Assembly: GCF_003208655.1 (NCBI RefSeq)
Contig: NZ_QKLU01000001.1
Location: 62,001-126,000 of the forward strand
Direction: 5' to 3'
Origin: Pedobacter nutrimenti
Lineage (GTDB): Bacteria; Bacteroidota; Bacteroidia; Sphingobacteriales; Sphingobacteriaceae
Length of the DNA stretch: 64,000 bases
Of the stretch, positions 19,435 through 28,922 are shown piece after piece (the first letter of the stretch is position 1; the number at the start of each line of letters is the position of its first letter). Position numbers and translations under genes: made by a program. The notes beneath the pieces are model-generated. The model did not search any database, was not told the origin of the DNA, and was given only the letters and a program-made list of their open reading frames with translations.

Positions 19435-21649
19435 TATTATCAGTTATTCCAAATATTTCTTTGAAATCCTGATGAATTTTTGAAATTTTTATTTTCTCTT
19501 GTGGTGAAAGCTGATTTTCTTTTTCAAAATCTGATTTGTAGAAAAAGATCAGCGGAACATTTACGGGATGTACCTGATATCCGGAAGCGGTGGCTTTTAA
19601 CCATAATTTTTCTGAGGCAATTCCACCTTTCAGGAAATTCAAAGAAGATATTTCCGGCAGGGTAAGCAAGCCAATGGCCGAAGACTGCTGAAACTGACTA
19701 AGTGGAAGTCTTTTAAAGATGGACCCTCCTTCAATTTGTTTTAGAAGTTGGATGGCCTTGAAATCTTTCATGAGCCGCAGGCCAATCTGGTTGTTGTTGC
19801 TCAGGTCAAGGGAGTGGATACCTATACCATCTCCGGTACTTTCAGTCTCCTCGACGGTCCATCTCATTTCCTTGGTAATGAAATCCTGATGGGCTTGGGG
19901 GATAAACATCCTGAAAAGATCGGCTTCCCCGGCAATAAGGCCCAGCTGTTTCATTTTTTCCGGATCGGTAATCCAGTGTATGGCGGCGCCGGGAATTTCT
20001 TCTATCGCCTTGCCCAGTTGGTCCAGGTCATGGGTTTGTGGCACATCGGGAGTGCCTGCTTTTCTGTTGGTATGCCGGTTTTCTATTTGGGCAGCCAGTA
20101 GCTTTTCTTCCTGCGAAGCACGGTATGGGCCGGCAAATCTGAACAGTGCCACATGGTCCGGAAGGAATTCCGGTGTAAATTTCCATTGAACATCCAGTTC
20201 AAGCACTGCGGCCTGCAACAGTAAATTTTCAATGGCGGCGCCAAGAGAAAGATAGGAAGAGATGTAATCAGGATCCAGATAGGCGCCCGATACTTCTTTA
20301 TTTAAAAATAAATGCAGGGTTTTATTTTCATAATGCCATTTCCAGGGTTGGTTGTTTCCGCCCGAAGGTGCCTGGTTGGCGACGTTGATCAAATTTTCAA
20401 GAAGGTTCAAAGGAATGTCTGTTCCACTGCCATCCTGGTTCAAGGCATTCGCCTTTAAATAAGCTGCTATATCGATTTTGTCCGTTTCCACAACAACAGA
20501 TTCCTGTACCTGTTTGGGAGTATCACAGATCAGTTCGTCCATATCCAAAAAGAAACGGCCTGATACATGGAGCTGGTCCAGTAAAATTCTGCGGGAAAGA
20601 TCGGAAGTGACACCGCCTCCATAATTTACAGCACTGGCCAGTTGCGGCCAGGTGGAAATAGAGGTCATAATCTCTACAGCCGAAGCTTTCATTCTTGGAG
20701 AAAGGGTTTCGATTCCGGTTACCGGGGCAATATAAGGAAGCCGTTCATCAAGGGTTTTCAGGTTCTTGAATTCAGTCATGTTTACCCCTTTAACAAAACC
20801 ATGCAGCAATGGTCTTTCCGGTTCCAGGTCAAATCGTTCAATATCTATGGTGCAACGGTCACTGCCTTCCATTAAAACGGGTATACCCAGTTGTTTTGCT
20901 TTTTCTCTTGCACTGATTTTGACATCAAAACTGTCACATTCATCAATCAAAAGATCCAGCGTTCCGCCTTCGGTTAAAAACTGGTCTAAATTTTCTTCGG
21001 TGATGCCTTCATGAAAGCAGACGATGTTTAAAAAAGGGTCTATTTCTGCAATTTCGCGGGCAACAACTACTGTTTTTTTTATTTTTAAATTATGTACGCC
21101 ACTCCGGATGCGGTTCAGATTGGACAGGTCCAGTTCGTCAAAATCGGCAATTCTTAACTCTCCAAAGCCCCTTTCCATGGCCAGGCTCATGGAAACAGAT
21201 TGTCCTACAGAAAGTCCCATAACACCAATTTTTTTCCGGGAAAGCAGTTCCTGTTCTTCTGCTGTAATTTTGTGTTTGTTCCGGTTGGTCCTCACTACAG
21301 CATATTCTTTTTCGTCCAGAATGTGGACCAGTTTTTCCAGCCATGGATAATAAACCCATACGCCATATTCGTCCGGATTTTGTTCGTTGAACTGAGCCTT
21401 TGTGATTTGATCAAGCTGCTCCGGGCTATAAATTACCGAGGGGTTTGAGCACTTTATAAATTCTTTGACTTGCGATTCGATATAGTCAAAAACCTGTATA
21501 TGCGTTTTTTTTTCAAGCAGATCACTTAACTCTTTTTGATGATCTGGCTTTTTAAGGTCAAAAATGACCGGTTTATAAACATTGTTTAACTTATTTGTAT
21601 GATCTGCAGACTTTTTTAAAATCTGCATTGAATGTGCTGTAGGCTGCAT
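19322..21649 (-). CDS. ThiF-type adenylyltransferase / nitroreductase fusion (Rv1355c family)
   Basis: Seven hundred and seventy-five residues. After about 130 unassigned residues comes an E1/ThiF domain: nucleotide loop IGVMGLSVGQS (141-151) and ADFDELDLSNLNR (168-180), the signature that binds ATP and adenylates a C-terminal carboxylate. From about 415 there is an FMN nitroreductase-like domain with APSGGNNQPW (427-436) and LGAAIENLLLQA. This pairing matches what is annotated as the Rv1355c/MoeY family. Fusions of adenylation and FMN oxidoreductase modules suggest tailoring of a peptide or small molecule. No ThiF-type zinc CxxC pairs are evident. It is the first gene of the minus-strand signalling operon. 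A second ATG seven codons in (MQILKK) is also possible. Confidence 0.8.
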   Translation of the reverse strand: MQPTAHSMQILKKSADHTNKLNNVYKPVIFDLKKPDHQKELSDLLEKKTHIQVFDYIESQVKEFIKCSNPSVIYSPEQLDQITKAQFNEQNPDEYGVWVYYPWLEKLVHILDEKEYAVVRTNRNKHKITAEEQELLSRKKIGVMGLSVGQSVSMSLAMERGFGELRIADFDELDLSNLNRIRSGVHNLKIKKTVVVAREIAEIDPFLNIVCFHEGITEENLDQFLTEGGTLDLLIDECDSFDVKISAREKAKQLGIPVLMEGSDRCTIDIERFDLEPERPLLHGFVKGVNMTEFKNLKTLDERLPYIAPVTGIETLSPRMKASAVEIMTSISTWPQLASAVNYGGGVTSDLSRRILLDQLHVSGRFFLDMDELICDTPKQVQESVVVETDKIDIAAYLKANALNQDGSGTDIPLNLLENLINVANQAPSGGNNQPWKWHYENKTLHLFLNKEVSGAYLDPDYISSYLSLGAAIENLLLQAAVLELDVQWKFTPEFLPDHVALFRFAGPYRASQEEKLLAAQIENRHTNRKAGTPDVPQTHDLDQLGKAIEEIPGAAIHWITDPEKMKQLGLIAGEADLFRMFIPQAHQDFITKEMRWTVEETESTGDGIGIHSLDLSNNNQIGLRLMKDFKAIQLLKQIEGGSIFKRLPLSQFQQSSAIGLLTLPEISSLNFLKGGIASEKLWLKATASGYQVHPVNVPLIFFYKSDFEKENQLSPQEKIKISKIHQDFKEIFGITDNIAEIFLFRLFKAQPSPVRTIRKPFIKTLSIGTAKTEY

Positions 21650-21767
21650 TTTTTTGAAATAAACTCCCGGGTGAAATAAAAAAAATCAATGAAAAATTGA
21701 ATCAACTAAAAATAGGTTTTTAAGAGTAATAATAAAAAAGTATTTTTAACTTTTATTTCTAGAAAAC

Positions 21768-22223
21768 ATGACTGCTCATATCTTATACGTTGATGACGAA
21801 CCGCACAATCTAAGTGCATTTACTGCTACATACAGAAGGTTATACAAGATCTTTACTGCCGAGTCGGCTGAGGAGGGAAGGAAGATCCTGGAAACTGAAG
21901 AAATTCACATCATCATCACCGATCAGAGAATGCCTAAAACGACAGGAGTGGAATTTCTGGCTTCAATTATAGAAAAGCATCCGGAGCCGATCCGAATGAT
22001 CCTTACCGGATACACCGATATTGATGCGGTCATTGATGCAATCAATAAAGGAGAAGTTTACCGTTACATCCAGAAGCCCTGGATGGAGGAAGACTTGCGC
22101 ATAAATATTGAAAAAGCCTACGAAATTTATACGCTTAGAAAAGAAAATAAAGAGCTTACTGAAAAATTATTAATTGCCAACGAACAATTAGAGTTTTTAT
22201 TACGTCAAAATCTTTTATCTTAG
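21768..22223 (+). CDS. Response regulator receiver with C-terminal helical tail
   Basis: One hundred and fifty-one residues: a receiver with acidic pocket DDE (9-11), Asp52 in IITDQRMPKTTG and Lys in YRYIQKPW, followed by about 30 residues of coiled-coil and no DNA-binding domain. It is transcribed away from the Rv1355c-type operon across a 118-bp AT-rich spacer, and its receiver is a near relative of the one in the receiver-kinase at 15408-16502. It is likely part of the same relay. It could also belong with the downstream surface-protein gene, which starts 25 bp later. Confidence 0.88.
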   Translation: MTAHILYVDDEPHNLSAFTATYRRLYKIFTAESAEEGRKILETEEIHIIITDQRMPKTTGVEFLASIIEKHPEPIRMILTGYTDIDAVIDAINKGEVYRYIQKPWMEEDLRINIEKAYEIYTLRKENKELTEKLLIANEQLEFLLRQNLLS

Positions 22224-22248
22224 ATTTCCACAGGGATAATCTAAATGA

Positions 22249-25200
22249 ATGAATAAGCGGAGTATAATTATATGGGTGCTGTTGTGCATGTCATGTATTT
22301 ATAATTTAAAAGCCCAGAACATCTCCAATGAAGGGACAGATTTTTGGGCTGTTTTTCCAACACATGTGCCTAATGTGGATAATAACATCCCACTGTATGC
22401 GAATATTTCAATTTTTGTGACCTCTAAATCTTTATCTGAAGTTACGGTTAGTTGTGGAAACTATTCGCAAAAGCAAACCATACAGCCCAACCAGGCGGTA
22501 CAGTTTGACGTCACCCGGGACCAGGCCTATATCAACGATTTCGAAGCCAATACGACTTTAAGCGGCCGGGGCATACACATTAAAGTAACCGATGGGATGG
22601 CCAGTGTTTCGGCTTATGCACATATTTACGCAGGTCAGCGATCGGCAGCCTCCCTGATTTTACCTTTTGAAACACTCGGGCAAAAATATTATTCCATGAA
22701 CTATACCCAGCCCAGGGGCGGGAATAATTTTTTGGTCCTGGCTGCTGCTGAAGCCAATACCGACCTTTTGATCCATGAAACCAATGGAAACATCAAAAAA
22801 GTTTCTTTACAGAAGGCCGGGGATGTTTATGAATATATGTCGGGCAGCCTGGATTTAACGGGTACTTTCGTGGAAACAGATCCGGCAACTTCCTCCTGTA
22901 AAAAGTTTGCCGCCTTTTCCGGAAGTTCTGTCACTGAAATTGGAAACTGTGCAGGACAGAAAAGTTATGACCCTTTGTACCAGGAACTCTATCCGGTAAA
23001 CAGCTGGGGTAAAAATTATGGAGTGGTCCCTTTTAAGGACCGGAAGTACATTCTGCGGATTATGGCCCAGGAAGACAATACTTCGGTGACCTGTAACGGG
23101 CAAAATTACATCATCAATAAAGGCGCATTTGTGGAAATAGGCAACCTGATCAGTTCTTCCCTGATCACGGCAGATAAGCTGATCAGTGTGGCACAGTATG
23201 CATTAACCCAATCCTGTTCCAGTGCAACAGGGAACTCAATTATCGGGGATCCTGACATGGTGATTTTAAACCCGATTGAGTTTAATATAAAAAACATTAC
23301 CGTTTTTTCCTCCACCAAACAAAACATTACAGAGCGATATATCAATGTGCTTATTAAAACAAGTAAAAGCAGCACTTTTAAAATTAATGGAAACAAACCA
23401 ATTATAAGCTGGCAACCCCTGAGTCAGGACCCAAGTTATTCTTATGCACAGATTATGGTGGGTGCGGCCAGTTTGACCTTAACGGCCGATGACGGTTTTA
23501 ATGCCATCGCTTATGGTTTTGGAAGTGTGGAGTCTTATGCTTATTCTGCCGGAACGAATTTGTCTTCCAATAATTATTTAACCGTGGTGAGCAATTCCAA
23601 TCATGAAGAGTATCCAAACGGATGTGTGGGAGACCCTATCGATTTTAAAGTCAATTTACCTTACCAGGCAGACAAGTTGACCTGGACCCTTGACGGAGAA
23701 GTGAATGTAGAGAATGCACCGGTGCCGGAAGTTAAAAATGTAAATGGGGTAACCATATATGTATACCGGTTAATTGCCAATAAACAATACCTGGCACCCG
23801 GAACGCACCAGATGGAATTGAAGGCAAGGGTTACGGCCAGCAACAGCAATTGTCTTACCGGTGACATCATAACCAATTATACCTTCAATATTTACGATTT
23901 GCCTACAGCCGACTTTGATATGGCACTAACGGCCTGTGCAAAAACGGATGTCAGTTTTACCGATAAAAGCATTTCCAATACCACCGATTTTTCAGTTTCA
24001 GAATGGCAATGGGACTTTGGCGACAATACGCCCATATCCAGGGAACAGAACCCGAAACATAGTTTTGCAGCCGGGAAAAAGTATACCGTAAAACTAACTG
24101 CAAAGTCAGGGGCTGGCTGTTATTCAAATGTGGTAGAAAAGGAGATTGAAATTTATCCGCTACCGGTTTCGGGTTTTACTACCGGTTTAAATACCTGTAT
24201 CAATACCGATGTGGTTTTCAAAGATAAATCTACTATAGATGCGGGCCAGCAGATTGTAAAATGGAGCTGGGATTTTGGAGACGGCCATAAAATAGACAAA
24301 ACAGATGCCAGTGACGTTAAAAATGCTTATGCAACGACCGGCAAGTACACCGTAACGCTGCTTACCACTTCAAAAAATGGCTGTGTCAGTGAGGCTTTTA
24401 CCCAGCAGGTCACTGTGGCCGAATTGCCGGTGGCTGACTTTAGCCTTCCTGATTTTTGTTTGAACGACGGGGCTGCAGCCTTTACAAATAAGTCTTTAAA
24501 CACTGATGGGACAGAAAATAACCTGAGTTATGAATGGAATTTTGGAGACACAGATCCGGCAGCAGTCAACAACATTTCCACCTCAAAGAATGGCAGCCAT
24601 GCCTACAAGAGTACCGGTGTTTATAACGTGACTTTAAAAATAAAAAATACCAATGGCTGTGAGGTTCAGGTGTCCAAACCCTTTACAGTGAATGGGGCAG
24701 TCAAAGAAGCTGGGTTCAATATTCAGAATTCAGGGGACCTTTGCAGCAATACCGGTGTGGTCATTAACAATACATCGAGTGCTTATTTTGGTAACATTAC
24801 CAAAATTCAGGTTTATCCCGATTTTGACAATGATCCGGGAAGGTTTATTTCCATTCCTTATCCAAAGGCCGAAGATATCCATTTAGATTACCCTGATTTT
24901 AGCGGGGCGGTGGCCAAAACCTATCGGATCAGATTGCTTGCCTTTTCAGGTGAAACCTGTTACCAGGAGATCTCTAAATCCATTAGCATGAACCCTTCAC
25001 CAGAATTGGTGTTTGAGGATGTTCCGGCCGTTTGTGAAAACGGGGGAACGGTGTCCATTACCCAGGCTTCAGAAAAAAGAGGGGTGCAGGGAACCGGAAA
25101 ATATAGCGGTACTTACATCAGTGAAGATGGTGTTTTTGACCCTAAAAGTGCCGGTGCCGGTGATTTTACACTGACTTATACTTTTACTTCGGACAAGGGA

Positions 25201-25743
25201 TGTAAAGAAAGCATCAGTAAAACCATTACCGTGTTCAGGGCCTCCGATTTAAACATAGAACCTTTACAATATATCCTTGCCGGAGGAAGCATCCGCTTAA
25301 TGCCAGCCATTAGTAAGGAACTGCAGGTCAGTTACAAATGGACACCATCTGTGGGATTGGACCATGACGATGTTCTGAATCCGCTTGCCTCGCCCCAGAC
25401 AGATACAAAATATACCTTAACTGTAACCACCTACCAGGGGTGTCAGACCAGTACAGAAGTGCTGATCAAAGTACTTCAGGAATTCAAGGCACCAAATGCA
25501 TTTAGTCCCAATGCAGATGGTGTTAATGATGTATGGGAAATCAAACACCTGGAAACTTACCCGGGTGCAACAGTAGAAATTTTTAACCGCTATGGAGAGC
25601 GGGTGTTTTTCAGCAGGGGATATGGGGTTCCTTTTGATGGAAATTATAAGAACCAGCCATTACCAGTTGGAACTTATTATTATATCATTGACCCAAAAAA
25701 CGGTAGAAAAACAATAACAGGATCATTAACGCTAATCAGATAG
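22249..25743 (+). CDS. T9SS type B surface protein: IgGFc-binding-like N-terminus plus PKD domains
   Basis: One thousand one hundred and sixty-four residues. A signal peptide (ending LKAQN) is followed by GTDFWAVFPTHVP and the segments characteristic of the IgGFc-binding N-terminal family (about 25-450, with LPFETLGQKYY and VVPFKDRKYILRIMAQEDNTSV). Then come at least three PKD domains (WQWDFGDNTP, WSWDFGDGHK, YEWNFGDTDP) between about 550 and 820. The C-terminus (NAFSPNADGVNDVWEI ... VEIFNRYGERVF ... GTYYYII ... GSLTLIR) is a type B T9SS sorting domain. The next gene, 2 bp away, is its PorP/SprF partner. The protein is probably displayed on or released from the cell surface. Binding to IgG is not implied by the family name. 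Confidence 0.9.
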   Translation: MNKRSIIIWVLLCMSCIYNLKAQNISNEGTDFWAVFPTHVPNVDNNIPLYANISIFVTSKSLSEVTVSCGNYSQKQTIQPNQAVQFDVTRDQAYINDFEANTTLSGRGIHIKVTDGMASVSAYAHIYAGQRSAASLILPFETLGQKYYSMNYTQPRGGNNFLVLAAAEANTDLLIHETNGNIKKVSLQKAGDVYEYMSGSLDLTGTFVETDPATSSCKKFAAFSGSSVTEIGNCAGQKSYDPLYQELYPVNSWGKNYGVVPFKDRKYILRIMAQEDNTSVTCNGQNYIINKGAFVEIGNLISSSLITADKLISVAQYALTQSCSSATGNSIIGDPDMVILNPIEFNIKNITVFSSTKQNITERYINVLIKTSKSSTFKINGNKPIISWQPLSQDPSYSYAQIMVGAASLTLTADDGFNAIAYGFGSVESYAYSAGTNLSSNNYLTVVSNSNHEEYPNGCVGDPIDFKVNLPYQADKLTWTLDGEVNVENAPVPEVKNVNGVTIYVYRLIANKQYLAPGTHQMELKARVTASNSNCLTGDIITNYTFNIYDLPTADFDMALTACAKTDVSFTDKSISNTTDFSVSEWQWDFGDNTPISREQNPKHSFAAGKKYTVKLTAKSGAGCYSNVVEKEIEIYPLPVSGFTTGLNTCINTDVVFKDKSTIDAGQQIVKWSWDFGDGHKIDKTDASDVKNAYATTGKYTVTLLTTSKNGCVSEAFTQQVTVAELPVADFSLPDFCLNDGAAAFTNKSLNTDGTENNLSYEWNFGDTDPAAVNNISTSKNGSHAYKSTGVYNVTLKIKNTNGCEVQVSKPFTVNGAVKEAGFNIQNSGDLCSNTGVVINNTSSAYFGNITKIQVYPDFDNDPGRFISIPYPKAEDIHLDYPDFSGAVAKTYRIRLLAFSGETCYQEISKSISMNPSPELVFEDVPAVCENGGTVSITQASEKRGVQGTGKYSGTYISEDGVFDPKSAGAGDFTLTYTFTSDKGCKESISKTITVFRASDLNIEPLQYILAGGSIRLMPAISKELQVSYKWTPSVGLDHDDVLNPLASPQTDTKYTLTVTTYQGCQTSTEVLIKVLQEFKAPNAFSPNADGVNDVWEIKHLETYPGATVEIFNRYGERVFFSRGYGVPFDGNYKNQPLPVGTYYYIIDPKNGRKTITGSLTLIR

Positions 25744-25745
25744 AA

Positions 25746-26756
25746 TTGAGAGTACTTTTTTACATTTTCTTATTTTTCATATTCAGTACCACTTGTTTTG
25801 CCCAGCAAAGGCCACAGTACACTCAATATATATTTAACAATTACCTGCTGAACCCGGCGTTGAGCGGAATTGAAAATTATACCGATATTAAGCTTGGTTA
25901 CAGAAGACAATGGACAGGGATTGAAAATGCACCGGTCACCTCTTTTCTTTCGGCAAACTGGAAATTGGGGGATGATTATTTATGGCGCAACAGCCTTTCA
26001 TTGCCCGATCGTGGTGACGATCCGATGAGCAGAAATTATATGCAGAATTATACCTCATCTCCTTCGCACCATGGGGTAGGGGTTACAGCAGTCCTGGATA
26101 AAACCGGTCCTATATCAAGACTGGACGTGAACCTGACTTATGCCTACCACCTGCAGTTGAACGATCAGTTGAATTTATCGGTGGGTGTGGCGGCCGGTGT
26201 ATCCAGAATAGGCCTGGATGCGAATGCACTTCAGTTTGAATATCAGGACGATCCGGCATTACGTAATGCCATTGTGAGCCAGGTGAAACCGGATCTTGGT
26301 CTGGGTGTATGGCTTTACGGGGCCCGTTTTTTTGCCGGAGCTTCTGTACAGCAGGTCATTCCTCAAAAACTGAGGTTTTCAGGTGACCCGGTATACAATA
26401 CCGGGAAAGATGTACCTCATTTTTTTGTTACCGCAGGTTATAAGATCTTTATAGATGAAGAAATTGCCATGACACCTTCAGTGATGGTAAAACAGGTGAG
26501 CCCGGTTCCCTTATCTGTAGATGCAAACCTGAAATTTGCATTTAAAGACCGGTTCTGGCTAGGCGGTAGCTACAGAAAAAATGACTCCTTTTCTGCAATG
26601 GCAGGCATTAACATCAACAAACTCTTTAACCTGACCTATTCTTACGATTTTGTAACTTCTGGTTTAAACAAGGTCAGTAACGGAAGCCATGAAATTGTTT
26701 TGGGTATCCAGCTGAACAACGTATACGAAGTGCTGAGTACCCAAAGAATGTGGTAA
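25746..26756 (+). CDS. PorP/SprF family type IX secretion membrane protein
   Basis: Three hundred and thirty-six residues: signal peptide ending CFAQQ, then RPQYTQYIFNNYLLNPALSG, RRQWTGIENAPVT, and a C-terminal barrel ending NGSHEIVLGIQL. It is the second PorP/SprF in the window, again directly after a type B cargo gene. The start is a TTG two bases after the cargo stop; there is no in-frame ATG before the signal peptide, so TTG initiation and tight coupling are likely. It converges on rpoN with a 4-bp gap. Confidence 0.92.
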   Translation: MRVLFYIFLFFIFSTTCFAQQRPQYTQYIFNNYLLNPALSGIENYTDIKLGYRRQWTGIENAPVTSFLSANWKLGDDYLWRNSLSLPDRGDDPMSRNYMQNYTSSPSHHGVGVTAVLDKTGPISRLDVNLTYAYHLQLNDQLNLSVGVAAGVSRIGLDANALQFEYQDDPALRNAIVSQVKPDLGLGVWLYGARFFAGASVQQVIPQKLRFSGDPVYNTGKDVPHFFVTAGYKIFIDEEIAMTPSVMVKQVSPVPLSVDANLKFAFKDRFWLGGSYRKNDSFSAMAGININKLFNLTYSYDFVTSGLNKVSNGSHEIVLGIQLNNVYEVLSTQRMW

Positions 26757-26760
26757 TAGA

Positions 26761-28233
26761 TTAAAGCTCCTTTCTTAAACGGGCAACAGGAATATTCATT
26801 TGCTCCCTGTATTTGGCCACCGTTCTGCGGGCGATATTGTAACCTTGTTCTTTTAAAATTTCGGTCAGTTTCTCATCTGCAAGCGGTTTTCTTTTATCCT
26901 CGGTACTGATGCAGTCTTCCAGGATCTTTTTAACCTCTTTATTGGACACTTCCTCTCCGCTTTCGGTTTGAATGGCTTCCGAGAAAAAGGATTTCAACAG
27001 AAAAGTACCAAATTCAGTTTGTACGTATTTGGAGTTGGCCACCCTGGATACCGTAGAAATGTCCATGTCTATTTTATCTGCAATGTCTTTAAGGATCATC
27101 GGACGCATTTTACGCTCATCGCCGGTCAGTAAATATTCATACTGGTATTGCATAATGGCGTTCATGGTTTTTAACAGGGTTTGCTGTCTTTGTTTTATGG
27201 CATCTATAAACCACTTTGCCGAATCCAGTTTTTGTTTGACAAATTGTACCGCTTCCTTTAATTTTTTGTCTTTCTGGGAAGCTTTGTCGTAATGGTCAAA
27301 CATATCCAGATAGGAGCGGCTTACCCTGAGCTCCGGTGCATTTTTTGAATTGAGTGTCAGGATCAGTACTCCGTCATTATTGGAAATATGAAAATCAGGA
27401 ATAATCTGAAGCTGTTTGGTGGTCACCTGATTGGAGTCACCTGGCTTAGGGTTTAACCTTAAAATTTCATTGATGATTTCTTTAAGCTCTTCACTTTGCA
27501 GGTTTAAGGATTTTTCCAGCTTGTCATAGTGTTTGCGCGTAAATTCATCTAAATGATGCTCCACAACCTGAATGGCTTTCTGGATAATCGGATTGGAAAG
27601 GTCCTTGCGTTTGAGTTGCAAAGTCAGGCATTCCTGTAAATCCCTTGCTGCAATTCCCGGAGGGTCAAAACTTTGGATCACTTTGAGCATTTCCAGTACG
27701 TCCTCTTCTTCCACCATTACATTTTGTGAAAAGGCAAGGTCGTCGATCATAGAGGTAATGGGCCTTCTTAAATAACCATCATCATCCAGGCTACCTATAA
27801 TTTGCTTTCCTATAATAAAATCCTGATCAGAAAGGGGCACCAGGTCAAGTTGTTCCTGAAGGCTTTCAAAAAAGGTACTTTCAATGGCAATGGGCGTTTC
27901 TTTTTTATCCTCATCGTCATCACCGTTATTGTAAGAAGTACTGTAATCGTTTACACTGTCATCCTGTAAATAATCATCTACATTAAATTCATCTGTATTT
28001 TCCTCTTTGGAAGAAGGATCAAAATCATCAGGCCCGTCATTAAGGTCGTCGTATTCTCCTTTGGGTTCTTCTGCAATCATCAGACTTGGATCTTCCAAAG
28101 CCGGATTTTCTTCTAATTCTTCTTTTATTCGGGTATCCAAAGAGACAGTAGGGACCTGCAGCAGTTTAATGAACTGTATTTGCTGCGGTGATAGTTTCTG
28201 AAGTAATTTTTGTTGTAGATGTTGTTTTAGCAT
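26761..28233 (-). CDS. rpoN: RNA polymerase sigma-54 factor
   Basis: Four hundred and ninety residues with all three sigma-54 regions: a Gln/Leu-rich activator-interaction N-terminus (MLKQHLQQKLLQKLSPQQIQFI), an acidic linker (about 45-115), the core-binding and helix-turn-helix regions (KDIADKIDMDISTVSRVANSKYVQT) and the RpoN box ARRTVAKYREQMNIP near the C-terminus. It directs RNA polymerase to -24/-12 promoters that need AAA+ activators. No activator gene is present in this window. Confidence 0.96.
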   Translation of the reverse strand: MLKQHLQQKLLQKLSPQQIQFIKLLQVPTVSLDTRIKEELEENPALEDPSLMIAEEPKGEYDDLNDGPDDFDPSSKEENTDEFNVDDYLQDDSVNDYSTSYNNGDDDEDKKETPIAIESTFFESLQEQLDLVPLSDQDFIIGKQIIGSLDDDGYLRRPITSMIDDLAFSQNVMVEEEDVLEMLKVIQSFDPPGIAARDLQECLTLQLKRKDLSNPIIQKAIQVVEHHLDEFTRKHYDKLEKSLNLQSEELKEIINEILRLNPKPGDSNQVTTKQLQIIPDFHISNNDGVLILTLNSKNAPELRVSRSYLDMFDHYDKASQKDKKLKEAVQFVKQKLDSAKWFIDAIKQRQQTLLKTMNAIMQYQYEYLLTGDERKMRPMILKDIADKIDMDISTVSRVANSKYVQTEFGTFLLKSFFSEAIQTESGEEVSNKEVKKILEDCISTEDKRKPLADEKLTEILKEQGYNIARRTVAKYREQMNIPVARLRKEL

Positions 28234-28259
28234 GTTCTAGGAATGTCATTTTACCCGTT

Positions 28260-28267
28260 CAAAAATA
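28260..28267 (-). promoter_or_regulatory. Possible rpoN promoter -7 box
   Basis: Read on the minus strand this is TATTTTTG, matching the Bacteroidota TAnnTTTG box, 27 bp upstream of the rpoN start codon. A good TTG -33 element at the usual spacing is not seen, so the call is weak. Confidence 0.3.
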
Positions 28268-28437
28268 AGCATTTGGTTTAGATAAAAATAATAACACAAA
28301 TTATATTATGCGAATTCATTGAAAGACTGGCACAAAATTGGCTTGGGACTTCGCAAATGTAAATATTATACGAAATCAGCAGCAGGCAGAAGGATGATTT
28401 TTACCCTTGTAAATGTGTAATCGTTCTCAATGAATGC

Positions 28438-28466
28438 TTTGATTATTGAAATAATCTTTATATTTT
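28438..28466 (+). promoter_or_regulatory. Possible mscL promoter
   Basis: TTTG at 28438-28441, a 17-bp spacer and TATATTTT at 28459-28466 (one mismatch to TAnnTTTG), ending 23 bp before the mscL ATG. Confidence 0.4.
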
Positions 28467-28489
28467 TAAGTAAATCATAACAAAATATT

Positions 28490-28921
28490 ATGGGATTTGT
28501 AAAAGAATTTAAAGAGTTTGCCGTTAAGGGCAGCGTAATGGACCTCGCTATCGGGGTAATTATCGGAGGGGCATTTGGTAAGATCATCGATAGTATTGTC
28601 AACGATTTGATCATGCCGCTCATTTCTGCAGTCATCGGATCTGTAGATTTCAGCAATATGTATGTTGTGCTCAAGGGCACCGTCACCCAGGGACTGGCGC
28701 TTGCAGATGCTAAAAAGGTACCCGGAGCAGTTGTTTTTGCTTATGGTAATTTCATTACCGTAGCCTTGAACTTCTTCCTGTTGGCACTGGCAGTTTTTAT
28801 GCTGGTAAAAGCCATTAATGCAATGAAACGTAAACAAGAAGCAGCCCCTGCTGCTCCTGCAGCCCCTACTAAGGAGGAAATCCTGCTTACAGAGATCAGG
28901 GACGTTCTTAAAGCAAAATAG
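28490..28921 (+). CDS. mscL: Large-conductance mechanosensitive channel
   Basis: One hundred and forty-three residues, normal for MscL. The N-terminal amphipathic helix and first membrane helix are typical (VKEFKEFAVKGSVMDLAIGVIIGGAFGKIIDSIVNDLIMPLI), a second membrane helix lies at about 80-105, and the cytoplasmic tail is a charged helix after an Ala/Pro-rich linker. It opens under membrane tension to release solutes on hypo-osmotic shock. It stands alone between rpoN (divergent) and a convergent ChaN-like gene 1 bp away. Confidence 0.96.
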   Translation: MGFVKEFKEFAVKGSVMDLAIGVIIGGAFGKIIDSIVNDLIMPLISAVIGSVDFSNMYVVLKGTVTQGLALADAKKVPGAVVFAYGNFITVALNFFLLALAVFMLVKAINAMKRKQEAAPAAPAAPTKEEILLTEIRDVLKAK

Positions 28922-28922
28922 A

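Noticed and set aside
28366..28837. Minus-strand open frames opposite mscL
   Set aside because: Both lie antisense to a clear MscL and have no recognisable domain.
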